Source: an uncultured Clostridium sp. (GTDB lineage Bacteria > Bacillota > Clostridia > Clostridiales > Clostridiaceae). From it: a DNA stretch of 37,863 nucleotides. The stretch is taken from positions 1 through 37,863 of the forward strand of contig UQFE01000022.1 in assembly GCA_900540255.1 (NCBI GenBank). The letters are read 5' to 3'. How positions within the stretch are numbered: the stretch's first letter is position 1; the number at the start of each line of letters is the position of its first letter. This document shows, in pieces, positions 15,053 through 24,555 of this stretch. The notes under the pieces were generated by a model, which was not told the origin of the DNA, searched no databases, and worked only from the letters and a program-made list of their open reading frames with translations. The position numbers and the translations under genes are program-made.

Positions 15053-16663
15053 TTAATTATTTTCAATTACACTTTCAGCAATATTAGTTGAATGATCTCC
15101 TATTCTTTCTAAATTACTTAATAAATCTAGGAATATTGCACCTGCATATGCACTACAAGTTCCTTCATGTAATCTCTTTATGTGTAAATCTCTATATTTC
15201 TTATGCATCTTATCTATTTCAGATTCAACACTATTTATTTTTTTTGCTTTTTCTTTATCTCTATCAGAATAGCTTTCTATTGATATATCTAATGCCTTTA
15301 ATGTAGCTTTATACATATTTGTTATTTCAGAAATTGCTTCTTCACTATAACTTAATTTTTTATTTATTTTTTGAATAGTTAAATCTGCTAAGTTTTCTGC
15401 ATGATCTCCTATTCTTTCAATATCATTAACTACATGGAAAGTTGCAGCAACTATATTTTTTTCCTTATCTGATAACTCACATTTAGAAAGCTTAACTAAA
15501 TAATTTGTTATGCATTCTTCAAGATTATTTATTATTTGTTCGTTTTCATATACTTTTTCAGCTAATTTTTCATCATTTTTCATAAATGCATCCATAGCTA
15601 ATTCTAAGCTTAATTTTGATTTATTAGACATTCTTATAGTTTCCTTAAGAACTTGCCCTGCAGCTATTACAGGTGTTTCTAATAACCTATCATCTATATA
15701 CTTAGGCCCTACTTTTTCGTCATCTTCACCAGGTATTAATTTTTCAACAATCTTACATAGTATAGGTATTAATGGAACCATTATTATTGTATTAATTACA
15801 TTAAATATTGTATGCGCATTTGCAATTTGTCTATTTACATCACTAGAAAAATATGAAACAAATCTACCTAAAAATCCTGGAACTATTATTGGTAAAAATA
15901 TTATAGTTCCAACTACATTAAATATTAAATGTAACATAGCAGCTCTATGAGCAGTCTTATTAGTACCAACGGTTGCAAGCATTGCTGTTATACAAGTACC
16001 AATATTACATCCCATTATTATAGGAAGTGCTTCATTGATATTTAATGCTCCTGCAGTTGCTAATGCTACAAGTATACCTGTAGTTGCTGATGAACTTTGA
16101 AGAACCGCTGTTATTAAAGCCCCTGCAATTAATCCTAAGTACCAATGTGATCCTACTGTTGTAAGTATATCTTGGAATATTGGAGATGATGTTAATGGTT
16201 TCATAGCTTCGCTCATAGTTCCCATTCCAACAAATAAAATACCAAAACCAAGTATTATACTTCCAATTTCTCTTCTCCTTTTTCCTTTAACAAACATTAC
16301 CATCATGGCACCAACAAACACAAAAATTGGAGCAATATCATCTAACTTAAATGCAACTAATTGTGCTGTTACAGTTGTTCCAACATTTGCCCCCATAATA
16401 ATTCCAGCAGCTTGAGCTAAATTCATTAATCCTGCATTAACAAATCCAACTACCATTACAGTTGTAGCACTACTACTTTGAATAACCATAGTTACTACAG
16501 CACCAACTATTACTCCAATTAAAGGATTCTTTGTTACTTTTTCAAGTATCTTTTTTAATCCTTCTCCAGCAGCATTTTCAAGTCCATCTCCCATTAGCTT
16601 CATACCATAGATAAATAAACCCAATCCACCTAATAATTTAACAATTGTTAATATTGTATCCAA
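15053..16663 (-). CDS. Na/Pi-cotransporter family protein with C-terminal PhoU domain
   Basis: 536 residues. Two inverted PNaS repeats, each with the signature QSSSATT (62-68 and 189-195), lie within about eight membrane segments; the last 200 residues (from about 340) form a PhoU-like helical domain with NDIERIGDHAENL and NLERIGDHSTNI. It should couple sodium to phosphate transport at the membrane, with the PhoU part probably regulatory. The start is TTG at 16663, set by AGGAG 8 nt upstream. Four 10-bp-spaced PhoP-like hexamers lie 76-111 bp upstream (16739-16774), suggesting induction by phosphate limitation. Confidence 0.92.
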   Translation of the reverse strand: MDTILTIVKLLGGLGLFIYGMKLMGDGLENAAGEGLKKILEKVTKNPLIGVIVGAVVTMVIQSSSATTVMVVGFVNAGLMNLAQAAGIIMGANVGTTVTAQLVAFKLDDIAPIFVFVGAMMVMFVKGKRRREIGSIILGFGILFVGMGTMSEAMKPLTSSPIFQDILTTVGSHWYLGLIAGALITAVLQSSSATTGILVALATAGALNINEALPIIMGCNIGTCITAMLATVGTNKTAHRAAMLHLIFNVVGTIIFLPIIVPGFLGRFVSYFSSDVNRQIANAHTIFNVINTIIMVPLIPILCKIVEKLIPGEDDEKVGPKYIDDRLLETPVIAAGQVLKETIRMSNKSKLSLELAMDAFMKNDEKLAEKVYENEQIINNLEECITNYLVKLSKCELSDKEKNIVAATFHVVNDIERIGDHAENLADLTIQKINKKLSYSEEAISEITNMYKATLKALDISIESYSDRDKEKAKKINSVESEIDKMHKKYRDLHIKRLHEGTCSAYAGAIFLDLLSNLERIGDHSTNIAESVIENN

Positions 16664-16738
16664 GATAAATTCTCCTTTACTCTTGTATATTTTATTTATG
16701 TTAAAAATTATTTCATCCAGTTAAGTTTACAATAAAAA

Positions 16739-16774
16739 TTAACATTTGTTAATAGATTTCAACATTTTTTAACA
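16739..16774. promoter_or_regulatory. PhoP-like box: four hexamers at 10-bp spacing
   Basis: TTAACA (16739), TTAATA (16749), TCAACA (16759) and TTAACA (16769) start exactly 10 bp apart and match the PhoP half-site TT(A/C/T)A(C/T)A at most positions. They sit just upstream of a weak -10-like TAAACT (16729-16724, minus strand), as expected for PhoP-activated promoters that lack a -35. The target is the Na/Pi cotransporter gene. Confidence 0.6.
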
Positions 16775-16823
16775 TAGATTTAATATTGGAATTTTTAATT
16801 TTATGGTACTTCAATATTAAAAT

Positions 16824-16851
16824 AAAAAAAAGAGAGGTATAAAAACCTCTC
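16824..16851 (-). terminator. Terminator after rpsI
   Basis: GAGAGGT (16832-16838) pairs with ACCTCTC (16845-16851); on the minus strand the stem is followed by eight Ts (16831-16824). It ends the rplM-rpsI operon. Confidence 0.95.
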
Positions 16852-16861
16852 GTAAAAAATA

Positions 16862-17254
16862 CTATCTCTTAGAGAATTGTGGTGCTCTTCTAGCTTTCTT
16901 AAGACCGTATTTCTTTCTTTCCTTCATTCTTGGGTCTCTTGTTACGAAACCAGCTTTCTTTAATTCAGATTTTAAGTTTTCGTCTGATTTAATTAAAGCT
17001 CTTGTAATTCCGTGTCTGATAGCTCCAGCTTGACCTGTGAATCCACCACCGTGAACATTAACTAATACGTCAAATTTATCCTTTGATCCAGTTAAAACTA
17101 ATGGTTGATTAACTATCATTCTTAAAGTTTCTAAACCGAAGTAAGTTTCGATTTCTCTGTTATTTATAACAACTTTCCCATTTCCTGGTACAAGTCTAAC
17201 TCTTGCAACTGATTTTTTTCTTCTTCCAGTACCCATGTATTGAACTTTTGCCAT
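16862..17254 (-). CDS. rpsI: 30S ribosomal protein S9 (uS9)
   Basis: 130 residues, the normal length. It begins [17 protein letters not shown] and ends in the basic tail APQFSKR that reaches the P-site tRNA. Conserved [15 protein letters not shown] is present. It lies 26 bp after rplM, with GGAGGAGG before the ATG at 17254, and ends at a strong terminator. Confidence 0.98.
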   Translation of the reverse strand: MAKVQYMGTGRRKKSVARVRLVPGNGKVVINNREIETYFGLETLRMIVNQPLVLTGSKDKFDVLVNVHGGGFTGQAGAIRHGITRALIKSDENLKSELKKAGFVTRDPRMKERKKYGLKKARRAPQFSKR

Positions 17255-17280
17255 TTTTTATTCCTCCTCCCGAGATTGTA

Positions 17281-17715
17281 TTAGTACTTTAATTCAAGTA
17301 CTTCTGGTTTTTGAGCTGCATGTTCATGCTCAGAACCTTTGTATACTTTTAACTTTTTAAGCATTTGTCTACCTAATACTCCTGATGGAAGCATTCTTCT
17401 AACTGCTTCTTCGAAAGCAAATTCTGGCTTCTTAGCAAGAACTTCTCTATAAGGAATTTCTTTTAATCCACCAACGTATCCGCTGTGCTTTCTTAACATT
17501 TTTTGATCTAACTTCTTACCAGTTAAAACAACCTTTTCTGCATTGATAACTATTACGAAATCTCCGCAATCAACATTTGGTGTAAATGTTGGCTTATGTT
17601 TACCTCTTAATATTGTAGCAACTTGGCTAGCAACTCTTCCTAGTGGCTTTCCAGCAGCGTCAACAACATACCATTTTTTTTCAACTTCTTGTGCTTTTGC
17701 AATGTATGATTTCAT
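17281..17715 (-). CDS. rplM: 50S ribosomal protein L13 (uL13)
   Basis: 144 residues, full length. [17 protein letters not shown] near the start, [12 protein letters not shown] and the [21 protein letters not shown] block are diagnostic. L13 is an early assembly protein of the large subunit and, in Firmicutes, is thought to control its own operon through the L13 leader, which I see at 17746-17811. Start ATG at 17715 with GGGAGG upstream. First gene of rplM-rpsI. Confidence 0.98.
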   Translation of the reverse strand: MKSYIAKAQEVEKKWYVVDAAGKPLGRVASQVATILRGKHKPTFTPNVDCGDFVIVINAEKVVLTGKKLDQKMLRKHSGYVGGLKEIPYREVLAKKPEFAFEEAVRRMLPSGVLGRQMLKKLKVYKGSEHEHAAQKPEVLELKY

Positions 17716-17745
17716 GTTATTTCCCTCCCTGAACTTACATTTATC

Positions 17746-17811
17746 GTTATACCTTAATTATGTATAACATTTATGTCAAGACCTCTGCACACGTGGTCTC
17801 ACGTACATAAA
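17746..17811 (-). promoter_or_regulatory. L13-type ribosomal protein leader
   Basis: On the minus strand, TTTATGT (17811-17805) pairs with ACATAAA (17776-17770), enclosing a hairpin GAGACC / GGTCTT with the loop ACGTGTGCAGA. A second hairpin GTTATAC / GTATAAC (17768-17762, 17752-17746) follows before the ribosome site. The motif GACCACGTGTGCAGAGGTC resembles the Rfam L13_leader (RF00555) as I remember it. It lies between the promoter and rplM, where autogenous control by L13 is expected. Confidence 0.75.
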
Positions 17812-17832
17812 TTATTCTAACAAACAAAATAA

Positions 17833-17861
17833 ATTATAATACACGCATACGGGTGTGTCAA
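17833..17861 (-). promoter_or_regulatory. rplM-rpsI promoter
   Basis: A perfect consensus site on the minus strand: TTGACA (17861-17856), 17-bp spacer, TATAAT (17838-17833). Its -35 is 18 bp past the truA stop, so rplM-rpsI can be transcribed independently of the ecf-truA genes. Confidence 0.9.
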
Positions 17862-17879
17862 CATTTTTATTAAAAATTT

Positions 17880-18617
17880 TTAATAATAAACTTCTTTTAA
17901 AAATAAACCATATGGTGGTACGCAATCCCCTGCTAAAGACCTATCTTTCTTGTTTATTATTTCTAATATTGACGTAGCATCAGTTTTTCCTCGACCAACA
18001 TTAATTAAGGTTCCAACTATTATTCTAACCATATTATATAAAAATCCATCACCACTTACCGAAATTTTTATAATATTTTTTTCTTTTTCGACTTTTACGT
18101 CAAATATAGTTCTAATTGTTCCCTTAACAGAACTTCCTTGAGTCTTAAATGCTGCAAAATCATGTGTTCCAATAAATTGTTTAGCTGCTATTTTCATTGC
18201 TTCTACATCTAAATCATATTTATAATGATACATTTGGTTCCTCATTAAAGCAGAAGGAACATCTGAATTTAATATGTAATATTCATATGTTTTTCCCTTT
18301 GCATAATATCTTGCATGAAATTCTTCATCAACTTGTTCTGATTTAGTTATAACTATATCATTTGGTAATTTAACATTTAGTGCCTCTCTAAATTTATTAG
18401 GAGGCACCTTACTATTTGTTTTAAAATTAGCAACAAATCCTCTTGCATGAACACCAGCATCAGTTCTTGAACTTCCTATAACTTCACAATGTTCTTTAGT
18501 AACAAGCTCAATAGCCTCTTCTATTTCACCTTGTATAGTTTTAAATCCTTTTTGCTTTTGCCATCCATAATAATTTGTGCCATCATATTCTAAGGTCAAT
18601 TTAATATTATTCAACAT
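17880..18617 (-). CDS. truA: tRNA pseudouridine(38-40) synthase TruA
   Basis: 245 residues, standard length. The catalytic aspartate is Asp53 in SSRTDAGVHARG; FEARYYAKGKTYEYYI-like and NMVRIIVGTLINVGRG blocks are also typical. It isomerises uridines 38-40 in the tRNA anticodon stem. ATG at 18617, 22 bp after ecfT. No strong terminator follows; an AT palindrome TATTAAAAATTTTTAATA covers its end, so some read-through into rplM is likely. Confidence 0.97.
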   Translation of the reverse strand: MLNNIKLTLEYDGTNYYGWQKQKGFKTIQGEIEEAIELVTKEHCEVIGSSRTDAGVHARGFVANFKTNSKVPPNKFREALNVKLPNDIVITKSEQVDEEFHARYYAKGKTYEYYILNSDVPSALMRNQMYHYKYDLDVEAMKIAAKQFIGTHDFAAFKTQGSSVKGTIRTIFDVKVEKEKNIIKISVSGDGFLYNMVRIIVGTLINVGRGKTDATSILEIINKKDRSLAGDCVPPYGLFLKEVYY

Positions 18618-18639
18618 ATCACCTTTTCAATTTAATTTA

Positions 18640-19437
18640 TTAGATTGCAAATCTTATTATTAATGTACTTGCTAATAATAATGCAAACACTCCAAATGCT
18701 ATAAAATCTTTAGAGGTAAACTTTAAAACTTTCATTCTAGTTCTTCCAGCTCCCCCTCTATAACATCTTGCTTCCATTGCCATAGCAAGTTCATCCGCTC
18801 TTCTAAATGAACTAATAAATAAAGGCACCAAAAGTGGAATTAAGTTTTTTGCTTTTTTAACTAATCCGCCACTTTCAAAATCTGCTCCTCTAGCTTTTTG
18901 AGCCTTCATAATTTTATCTGTTTCATCAATAAGTGTTGGTATAAATCTTAATGCAATAGTCATCATCATAGCTAATTCATGTGCTATTTCTTTACCAATT
19001 GGTCTTAATAATCTTTCTATACCATCTGTTAATTCTATTGGAGATGTAGTTAATGTTAAAACTGATGTCCCCATAATAAGAAGTATTAATCTTATTGCCA
19101 TAAATAATGCAGTTTTAATACCTGATTCATAAATTTTGATAAACCCAAGTTGGAAAAGCAACCTTCCCTCTCTAAGCATAAAAATATTTAAAATTGCTGT
19201 TAATGCTATTAATAAAAATACAGGTTTTAATCCCTTATATAAATATCTTGGAGATATTTTAGCTACATATACAACTAATGCTAAAAAAGCAACTACAAAA
19301 ATATAACCAACAAATTTATCTACGATAAATAAACTTATAATAAATAAAAATGTAATTAATATCTTAGTTCTAGGATCTAGTTTATGTATAAAAGATTCAC
19401 CTGGTATATATTGACCTATAGTTATATCTTTAATCAT
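18640..19437 (-). CDS. ecfT: ECF transporter transmembrane subunit EcfT
   Basis: 265 residues with five or so membrane segments and the two C-terminal coupling motifs that contact the ATPases (AQKARGAD and EARCYRGG). Together with EcfA1/EcfA2 it forms the shared energising module that accepts different vitamin-binding S components encoded elsewhere. It begins GQYIPGESFIHKLDPRTKI, a typical family N-terminus. ATG at 19437, 19 bp after ecfA2. Confidence 0.95.
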   Translation of the reverse strand: MIKDITIGQYIPGESFIHKLDPRTKILITFLFIISLFIVDKFVGYIFVVAFLALVVYVAKISPRYLYKGLKPVFLLIALTAILNIFMLREGRLLFQLGFIKIYESGIKTALFMAIRLILLIMGTSVLTLTTSPIELTDGIERLLRPIGKEIAHELAMMMTIALRFIPTLIDETDKIMKAQKARGADFESGGLVKKAKNLIPLLVPLFISSFRRADELAMAMEARCYRGGAGRTRMKVLKFTSKDFIAFGVFALLLASTLIIRFAI

Positions 19438-19456
19438 TTTAACTTCTCTCTTTCTT

Positions 19457-20308
19457 TTATTTTGATAACACTTTTAAAATTGCTTCTGTTCCCTTTTCTA
19501 CTGTAAATATTTCATCAGAAACATCAAATCCTCTTTCTCTTAATACCCTCATTAAATATGTTACTTGTGGAACAGCAAGACCTATTTTTTCTAATGTTTC
19601 TACTTCCTTAAATACTTCTGATGGTTTTCCTAAAAGTTCTACTTTTCCCTTATTCATAACCACAATTCTTTGTGCAAGTTTTCCAACATCCTCCATACTA
19701 TGACTTACTAAAACAATAGTCATTTTATATTTTTCATGAAGTAGTTTTATTTGTTCTAAAATATCATCTCTTCCCTGAGGATCTAACCCTGCTGTTGGCT
19801 CATCAAGAATTAAAACTTTAGGTTCCATTGCAATTACCCCAGCTATAGCAACTCTTCTTTTTTGTCCTCCACTTAAATCAAATGGTGAAACATTTTTATA
19901 AGTTTCATAATCTAATCCAACCATTTCCATAGATTTTTTAACTCTTCTAGAAACTTCTTCTGAAGATAATTCTAAATTATTAGGTCCAAAAGCTATATCT
20001 TTTTCAATTGTTTCTTCAAAAAGTTGATATTCTGGATATTGAAATACTAAACCTATCTTTTTTCTGATTTCAGTAAGTTTAGCTTCTTTATTTGTTATAT
20101 CAATATCATCAACTAATATTCTTCCTGAAGTAGGTTCTAATAAACCATTTAAATGTTGAATAAGGGTTGATTTACCTGAACCAGTATGACCTATTAAAGC
20201 TAAAAACTCTCCATCTTCAATTACTAAATTAACATTATCTAATGCTTTCTTTTCAAATGGGCTCTTAGGCATATATACATGTGTTAAATTTTCTATTTTA
20301 ATTGACAT
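19457..20308 (-). CDS. ecfA2: ECF transporter ATPase EcfA2
   Basis: 283 residues. Walker [11 protein letters not shown]-loop [14 protein letters not shown] signature [13 protein letters not shown], Walker [13 protein letters not shown] and the H-loop LVSHSMED are all intact. Second of the two ATPases of the energy-coupling-factor module. The start ATG at 20308 overlaps the end of ecfA1 by 16 nt, giving translational coupling. Confidence 0.95.
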   Translation of the reverse strand: MSIKIENLTHVYMPKSPFEKKALDNVNLVIEDGEFLALIGHTGSGKSTLIQHLNGLLEPTSGRILVDDIDITNKEAKLTEIRKKIGLVFQYPEYQLFEETIEKDIAFGPNNLELSSEEVSRRVKKSMEMVGLDYETYKNVSPFDLSGGQKRRVAIAGVIAMEPKVLILDEPTAGLDPQGRDDILEQIKLLHEKYKMTIVLVSHSMEDVGKLAQRIVVMNKGKVELLGKPSEVFKEVETLEKIGLAVPQVTYLMRVLRERGFDVSDEIFTVEKGTEAILKVLSK

Positions 20309-21132
20309 AACGCATTCACCATCTCATTCACATTTAAAATTTTAGTATCTATATTTATTCCTGCTTTTTTCAATTCATAACATATTTCTGTAACTTGTGG
20401 AACATCTAATCCTATTTTTTTCATAGTTTCTACTTCTGAAAATATATCACGTGGAATTCCTTCCATAATTACCTTTCCTTTATCCATAACTACAACTCTA
20501 TCAGCTTGAGCTGCTTCATCCATATAATGAGTAATTAAAATAACAGTTATTCCATGCTTTTTATTTAATTCTTTAATATTTTCCATTACTTCTCTTCTAC
20601 CTGAAGGATCAAGCATTGCTGTAGGCTCATCAAAGATAATACATTTAGGCTGTATAGCTAATATACCTGCAATAGCAACTCTTTGTTTTTGTCCTCCTGA
20701 TAATAAATGAGGAGCATGCTTCTTATATTCACTCATTCCAACTTTTTCAAGGGCATCATAAACTCTTTTTCTTATTTCCTCTGGTGGAACTCCTAAATTT
20801 TCTGGTCCAAAGGCAACATCTTCTTCAACAATAGTTGCTACTAATTGATTATCTGGATTTTGAAATACCATACCTGCAGTTGCTCTTATATCCCATACAT
20901 TATTTTCATCACTTGTATCTAAACCATTTACTATAACAGTTCCTTCAGTTGGAACTAATAATGCATTCATATGCTTTGCAACAGTAGATTTTCCTGAACC
21001 ATTATGTCCTAAAACAACTAAAAATTCACCTTCATTAACTTCTAAATTTAATCCATCTATAGCTAACTTTTCTATTTCTTCTCCTGTAGAATATTTAAAA
21101 ACTACATTTTTACATTCTATCATCTTATTCAA
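20293..21132 (-). CDS. ecfA1: ECF transporter ATPase EcfA1
   Basis: 279 residues. Walker [11 protein letters not shown]-loop [11 protein letters not shown], signature [13 protein letters not shown], Walker [13 protein letters not shown] and H-loop LITHYMDE are present. The start is TTG at 21132, favoured because AGGAGG (21146-21141) lies 8 nt upstream; the first in-frame ATG (21123) would be 17 nt away. It heads the ecfA1-ecfA2-ecfT-truA unit, which has its own promoter after the alpha-operon terminator. Confidence 0.95.
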   Translation of the reverse strand: MNKMIECKNVVFKYSTGEEIEKLAIDGLNLEVNEGEFLVVLGHNGSGKSTVAKHMNALLVPTEGTVIVNGLDTSDENNVWDIRATAGMVFQNPDNQLVATIVEEDVAFGPENLGVPPEEIRKRVYDALEKVGMSEYKKHAPHLLSGGQKQRVAIAGILAIQPKCIIFDEPTAMLDPSGRREVMENIKELNKKHGITVILITHYMDEAAQADRVVVMDKGKVIMEGIPRDIFSEVETMKKIGLDVPQVTEICYELKKAGINIDTKILNVNEMVNALCQLK

Positions 21133-21204
21133 TCAATATCCCTCCTTTAAAAATTTTTATATATGACTAAATTATATAAATTCCATATAAATTTCCATAA
21201 TTTA

Positions 21205-21232
21205 ATTATATATAAGCTTTTACTAATTACAA
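21205..21232 (-). promoter_or_regulatory. Predicted ecfA1-ecfA2-ecfT-truA promoter
   Basis: On the minus strand: TTGTAA (21232-21227), 16-bp spacer, TATAAT (21210-21205). It lies downstream of the rplQ terminator and about 72 bp before the ecfA1 start. Confidence 0.65.
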
Positions 21233-21303
21233 GTATTTCAATTAATATGTTATATTTATTATATTGTGATAAAAATAAATACTTAATTAATATTTTTTTA
21301 TAT

Positions 21304-21335
21304 GAAAAATGGGGATTAAGTAAAACTTAATCCCC
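21304..21335 (-). terminator. Terminator after rplQ
   Basis: GGGGATTAAGT (21311-21321) pairs perfectly with ACTTAATCCCC (21325-21335) around a 3-nt loop, followed on the minus strand by ATTTTTC. It closes the S10-spc-alpha cluster. Confidence 0.92.
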
Positions 21336-21347
21336 AGGGTGAAATAA

Positions 21348-21689
21348 TTATACTAATTCAAGTATAACAACTTCAGCTCCATCTCCTCTTCTAGGACCTT
21401 TTTTGATCATTCTAGTGTATCCGCCGTTTCTTTCAGCGTACTTTGGAGCGATTTCATCAAATAATGTTTTAACAACATCTTCTTCTAAAACGTAAGCTAA
21501 AACTTGTCTTCTAGCATGAAGATCTCCTCTTTTTGCAAGAGTGATCATCTTTTCAGCTATAGATCTAGCTTCTTTAGCTCTTGTTTCAGTAGTTTCAATT
21601 CTACCATGCTTTAAGAAGCTAGTAACAAGACTTCTTAACATAGCTCTTCTTTGGTCTGTAGAAAGACCTAACTTACGATAACCTGCCAT
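21348..21689 (-). CDS. rplQ: 50S ribosomal protein L17 (bL17)
   Basis: 113 residues. Begins [20 protein letters not shown], the family hallmark, and ends with the [17 protein letters not shown] segment. It lines the peptide exit tunnel region on the large subunit. It is 12 bp after rpoA and last in the alpha operon. Confidence 0.98.
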   Translation of the reverse strand: MAGYRKLGLSTDQRRAMLRSLVTSFLKHGRIETTETRAKEARSIAEKMITLAKRGDLHARRQVLAYVLEEDVVKTLFDEIAPKYAERNGGYTRMIKKGPRRGDGAEVVILELV

Positions 21690-21701
21690 GGATTTACCTC
21701 C

Positions 21702-22649
21702 CTACTCGTCGCTTAGTTTTAAGGCTAAACCTAATTCCTTAAGCTTTCTTTCAACTTCTTCTAAAGATTTCTTTCCTAGATTTCTTACCTTCATCATGTC
21801 ATCCATTGATTTACCAGCAAGTTCTTGTACTGTATTGATACCAGCTCTCTTTAAGCAGTTATAAGATCTAACTGAAAGATCTAGTTCTTCAACAGTCATT
21901 TCTAGTACTTTTTCTTTCTTATCTTCTTCTTTTTCAATCATTATTTCAACATCATTAGTTGCAACACCTAATGACATGAATAACTTAAAGTGCTCTATTA
22001 AAATTTTAGCTGATAAGCTTATAGCTTCATCTATTTTAATAGTACCATTAGTCCAAATTTCTAGTGTTAATTTATCATAATCAGTGATTTGACCAACTCT
22101 AGTATTATCAACTGTAAAGTTTACTCTCTTAACAGGAGTATAAATAGAGTCTATAGCTATTGCTGAAAGTGGTAGTGCATCACTCTTATTTTTATTTTGA
22201 GTAACATATCCTCTACCTCTGTTAACTGTTAATTCCATATACAGTCTTCCGTTTTCATCAAGAGTAGCAATGTGTAAATCTTTGTTGATTACTTCAACAC
22301 TTCCATCAGTCTTGATATCTGCACCTGTAACAACTCCTGGTCCTTTAGCATCTATATAAATAGTTTGTGGACCTTCGCCTTCCATTGTTAATGCTAAACT
22401 TTTGATATTAAGAATTAATTCTGTAACATCTTCTTTAACACCTTGTACAGTAGAGAATTCATGAAGTACTCCATCAATCTTAATTGATGTAGTAGCTACA
22501 CCTGGAAGAGAAGATAAAAGAATTCTTCTCATTGCATTTCCAAGTGTAATACCATATCCTCTTTCTAATGGTTCAACTACATATTTACCATATGTACCAT
22601 CTTCATTTGATTCTATACATTCAATTATTGGCTTTTCTATTTCTAACAT
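21702..22649 (-). CDS. rpoA: RNA polymerase alpha subunit
   Basis: 315 residues. The N-terminal dimerisation domain has [21 protein letters not shown]; the C-terminal domain (about 245-310) carries [16 protein letters not shown] and [13 protein letters not shown], which bind UP elements and activators. It nucleates assembly of RNA polymerase. ATG at 22649 with GGAGGG upstream. A 103-bp gap precedes it after rpsD, in which GGCAAC occurs twice as a direct repeat. Confidence 0.98.
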   Translation of the reverse strand: MLEIEKPIIECIESNEDGTYGKYVVEPLERGYGITLGNAMRRILLSSLPGVATTSIKIDGVLHEFSTVQGVKEDVTELILNIKSLALTMEGEGPQTIYIDAKGPGVVTGADIKTDGSVEVINKDLHIATLDENGRLYMELTVNRGRGYVTQNKNKSDALPLSAIAIDSIYTPVKRVNFTVDNTRVGQITDYDKLTLEIWTNGTIKIDEAISLSAKILIEHFKLFMSLGVATNDVEIMIEKEEDKKEKVLEMTVEELDLSVRSYNCLKRAGINTVQELAGKSMDDMMKVRNLGKKSLEEVERKLKELGLALKLSDE

Positions 22650-22752
22650 GTATAAACCCTCCTTATATATAAAATGGCAACCTTTTTATGAGGGCAACTG
22701 ATTCCATTAAATAAGTTAAAATAATATTTTAATATAAAATTATATTAATTTA

Positions 22753-23373
22753 TTATTTGCTGTATAATTCGACAATTAGAGTTTCGTTAACTGGTACGTC
22801 AATATCTTCTCTAGCTGGTACAGCAACAACTTTACCTTCATAGTTTTCAACGTTAGCTTCTAACCATTTTGGTAATGTCTTTGGATTTTCAGCAAAAGTC
22901 TTGAACTTTTCTGATCCTCTGCTCTTTTCACAAACAGATATTACATCGTTAACTGATACTTTGTATGATGGAATATCAACTTTCTTACCATTTACTAAGA
23001 AATGTCCATGAGTAACTAATTGTCTAGCTTCGTTTCTTGAAGCACCGTATCCTAATCTGTAAACAACGTTATCTAATCTCATTTCTAGTAACATTAATAA
23101 GTTTTCACCAGTGATTCCCTTCATGTGGTCAGCCTTTTCATAGTAATGTCTGAATTGACCTTCTAAAACACCGTATATTCTTCTAGCTTTTTGCTTTTCT
23201 CTTAATTGTACTCCGTAGTTAGATAACTTTTTCTTAGCTGCTCCGTGTTGTCCTGGTGCATAGCTTCTTCTTACGAAAGCACATTTATCTGTATAACATC
23301 TATCTCCCTTAAGGAATAGCTTTTGACCTTCTCTTCTACATAATCTACATGTAGCTCCAGTATATCTTGCCAT
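22753..23373 (-). CDS. rpsD: 30S ribosomal protein S4 (uS4), zinc-binding type
   Basis: 206 residues. The N-terminus has CRLCRREG and a further Cys pair region (CYTDKCAF), consistent with the zinc-binding form of S4; the S4 RNA-binding fold covers [11 protein letters not shown] to [11 protein letters not shown]4 starts 30S assembly and in several bacteria represses its own operon. Unlike B. subtilis, where rpsD stands alone, here it is in the alpha operon, as in E. coli, and a pseudoknotted leader lies upstream of rpsM. Confidence 0.98.
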   Translation of the reverse strand: MARYTGATCRLCRREGQKLFLKGDRCYTDKCAFVRRSYAPGQHGAAKKKLSNYGVQLREKQKARRIYGVLEGQFRHYYEKADHMKGITGENLLMLLEMRLDNVVYRLGYGASRNEARQLVTHGHFLVNGKKVDIPSYKVSVNDVISVCEKSRGSEKFKTFAENPKTLPKWLEANVENYEGKVVAVPAREDIDVPVNETLIVELYSK

Positions 23374-23404
23374 TCGTTACACCTCCTGTTGAATTTAAAT
23401 ATAA

Positions 23405-23800
23405 TTAGACTCTTCTTCTCTTCGGTGGTCTACATCCGTTGTGTGGAATTGGAGTAACATCTTTAATTAAAGTTACTTCTAATCCTGCAGCTTGTAATGA
23501 TCTTATAGCTGCTTCTCTACCAGCACCTGGCCCTTTAACGTATACTTCTATACTCTTTAAACCGTGTTCCATAGCTGCTTTAGCTGCAGTTTCCGCTGCC
23601 ATTTGAGATGCAAATGGTGTGCTCTTTCTTGAACCTCTGAAACCTAAAGCTCCAGCACTTGACCATGATAAAGCATTTCCAGCCGCATCAGTTAAAGTAA
23701 CTATTGAGTTATTGAAAGTTGATTGGATGTGTGCAGCACCATGCTCAACGTTCTTTCTTTCTTTTCTTCTTCTAGTAGTCTTTTTGACTTTTTGAGCCAT
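23405..23800 (-). CDS. rpsK: 30S ribosomal protein S11 (uS11)
   Basis: 131 residues. Contains [19 protein letters not shown], the [16 protein letters not shown] block and the C-terminal [18 protein letters not shown]. It lies on the 30S platform near the mRNA exit. ATG at 23800, 15 bp after rpsM. Confidence 0.98.
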   Translation of the reverse strand: MAQKVKKTTRRRKERKNVEHGAAHIQSTFNNSIVTLTDAAGNALSWSSAGALGFRGSRKSTPFASQMAAETAAKAAMEHGLKSIEVYVKGPGAGREAAIRSLQAAGLEVTLIKDVTPIPHNGCRPPKRRRV

Positions 23801-23815
23801 CGAAATCCCTCCTCA

Positions 23816-24184
23816 CTACTTCTTCTTATTTGCGATAGTCTTCTTAGGACCTTTTCTAGTTCTAGCGTTAGTCTTAGTCTTTTGTCCTCTAACTGGAAGA
23901 CCTTTTCTATGTCTAATACCTCTGTAACAACCTATCTCAACTAATCTCTTAATGTTTAAAGCAACATCTCTTCTTAAGTCACCTTCAACCATTAAGTTCT
24001 TGTTTACATAGTTTCTGATTTCATTTACTTCGTCCTCAGTAAGATCCTTAATTCTAGTATCTGGGTTAATTCCAGTAGTAGCTAATATCTTTTGAGAAGT
24101 AGATAAACCAATTCCGTATATATATGTTAGACCTATCTCAACTCTTTTTTCCTTTGGTAGGTCAACTCCTGCTATTCTTGCCAT
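23816..24184 (-). CDS. rpsM: 30S ribosomal protein S13 (uS13)
   Basis: 122 residues. Begins [21 protein letters not shown] and has the basic C-terminal [19 protein letters not shown] tail that contacts P-site tRNA. ATG at 24184 with AGGAGGTG upstream. It is the first gene after an internal promoter (24328-24356) and a structured leader of about 135 nt. Confidence 0.98.
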   Translation of the reverse strand: MARIAGVDLPKEKRVEIGLTYIYGIGLSTSQKILATTGINPDTRIKDLTEDEVNEIRNYVNKNLMVEGDLRRDVALNIKRLVEIGCYRGIRHRKGLPVRGQKTKTNARTRKGPKKTIANKKK

Positions 24185-24251
24185 TTGAACTTACACCTCC
24201 TGTTTATTGAAATGCAATTTTTATTTTTGCTTTTGATAAATTTATATTAAA

Positions 24252-24311
24252 ATCTTAGGTCGATAGGTTGTTTTAACCTATCGTCAGCCGTACCTAAAAT
24301 CAATAAGCTGA
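24252..24311 (-). promoter_or_regulatory. Pseudoknotted leader RNA upstream of rpsM (candidate S4-type autoregulatory site)
   Basis: On the minus strand: P1 pairs 24300-24292 (ATTTTAGGT) with 24260-24252 (ACCTAAGAT, one G-U); P2 is a perfect 9-bp stem CGATAGGTT (24283-24275) with AACCTATCG (24269-24261) and a 5-nt loop. An 8-nt bulge on the 5' side (24291-24284) contains GCTGA (24288-24284), complementary to TCAGC (24311-24307) just outside P1, so a nested pseudoknot can form. The upstream strand can instead form a local hairpin AAATCA/TGATTT. It lies within the leader of rpsM-rpsK-rpsD-rpoA-rplQ. Confidence 0.65.
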
Positions 24312-24327
24312 TTTAAACGCCTATATA

Positions 24328-24356
24328 ATAATATTGAAATTTCAAATAAAAGTCAA
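24328..24356 (-). promoter_or_regulatory. Internal promoter for the alpha operon
   Basis: On the minus strand: TTGACT (24356-24351), 17-bp spacer, TATTAT (24333-24328). It lies in the 215-bp gap between rpmJ and rpsM and would start a leader near 24321, upstream of the pseudoknot. Confidence 0.72.
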
Positions 24357-24399
24357 TATATTAATAATTGCAAATTATTCTGCCTAATATTAAAGTATA

Positions 24400-24534
<135 letters not shown>

Positions 24535-24555
24535 TTATGGTAAATTATTTTCACC

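Noticed and set aside
17872..17889. AT palindrome at the truA end as a terminator
   Set aside because: TATTAAAAATTTTTAATA has no G-C pairs and no loop, so it would form a very weak hairpin.
22676..22698. Direct repeat GGCAAC upstream of rpoA as an operator
   Set aside because: Two six-base copies are too short to separate from chance, and no palindrome or known site is present.
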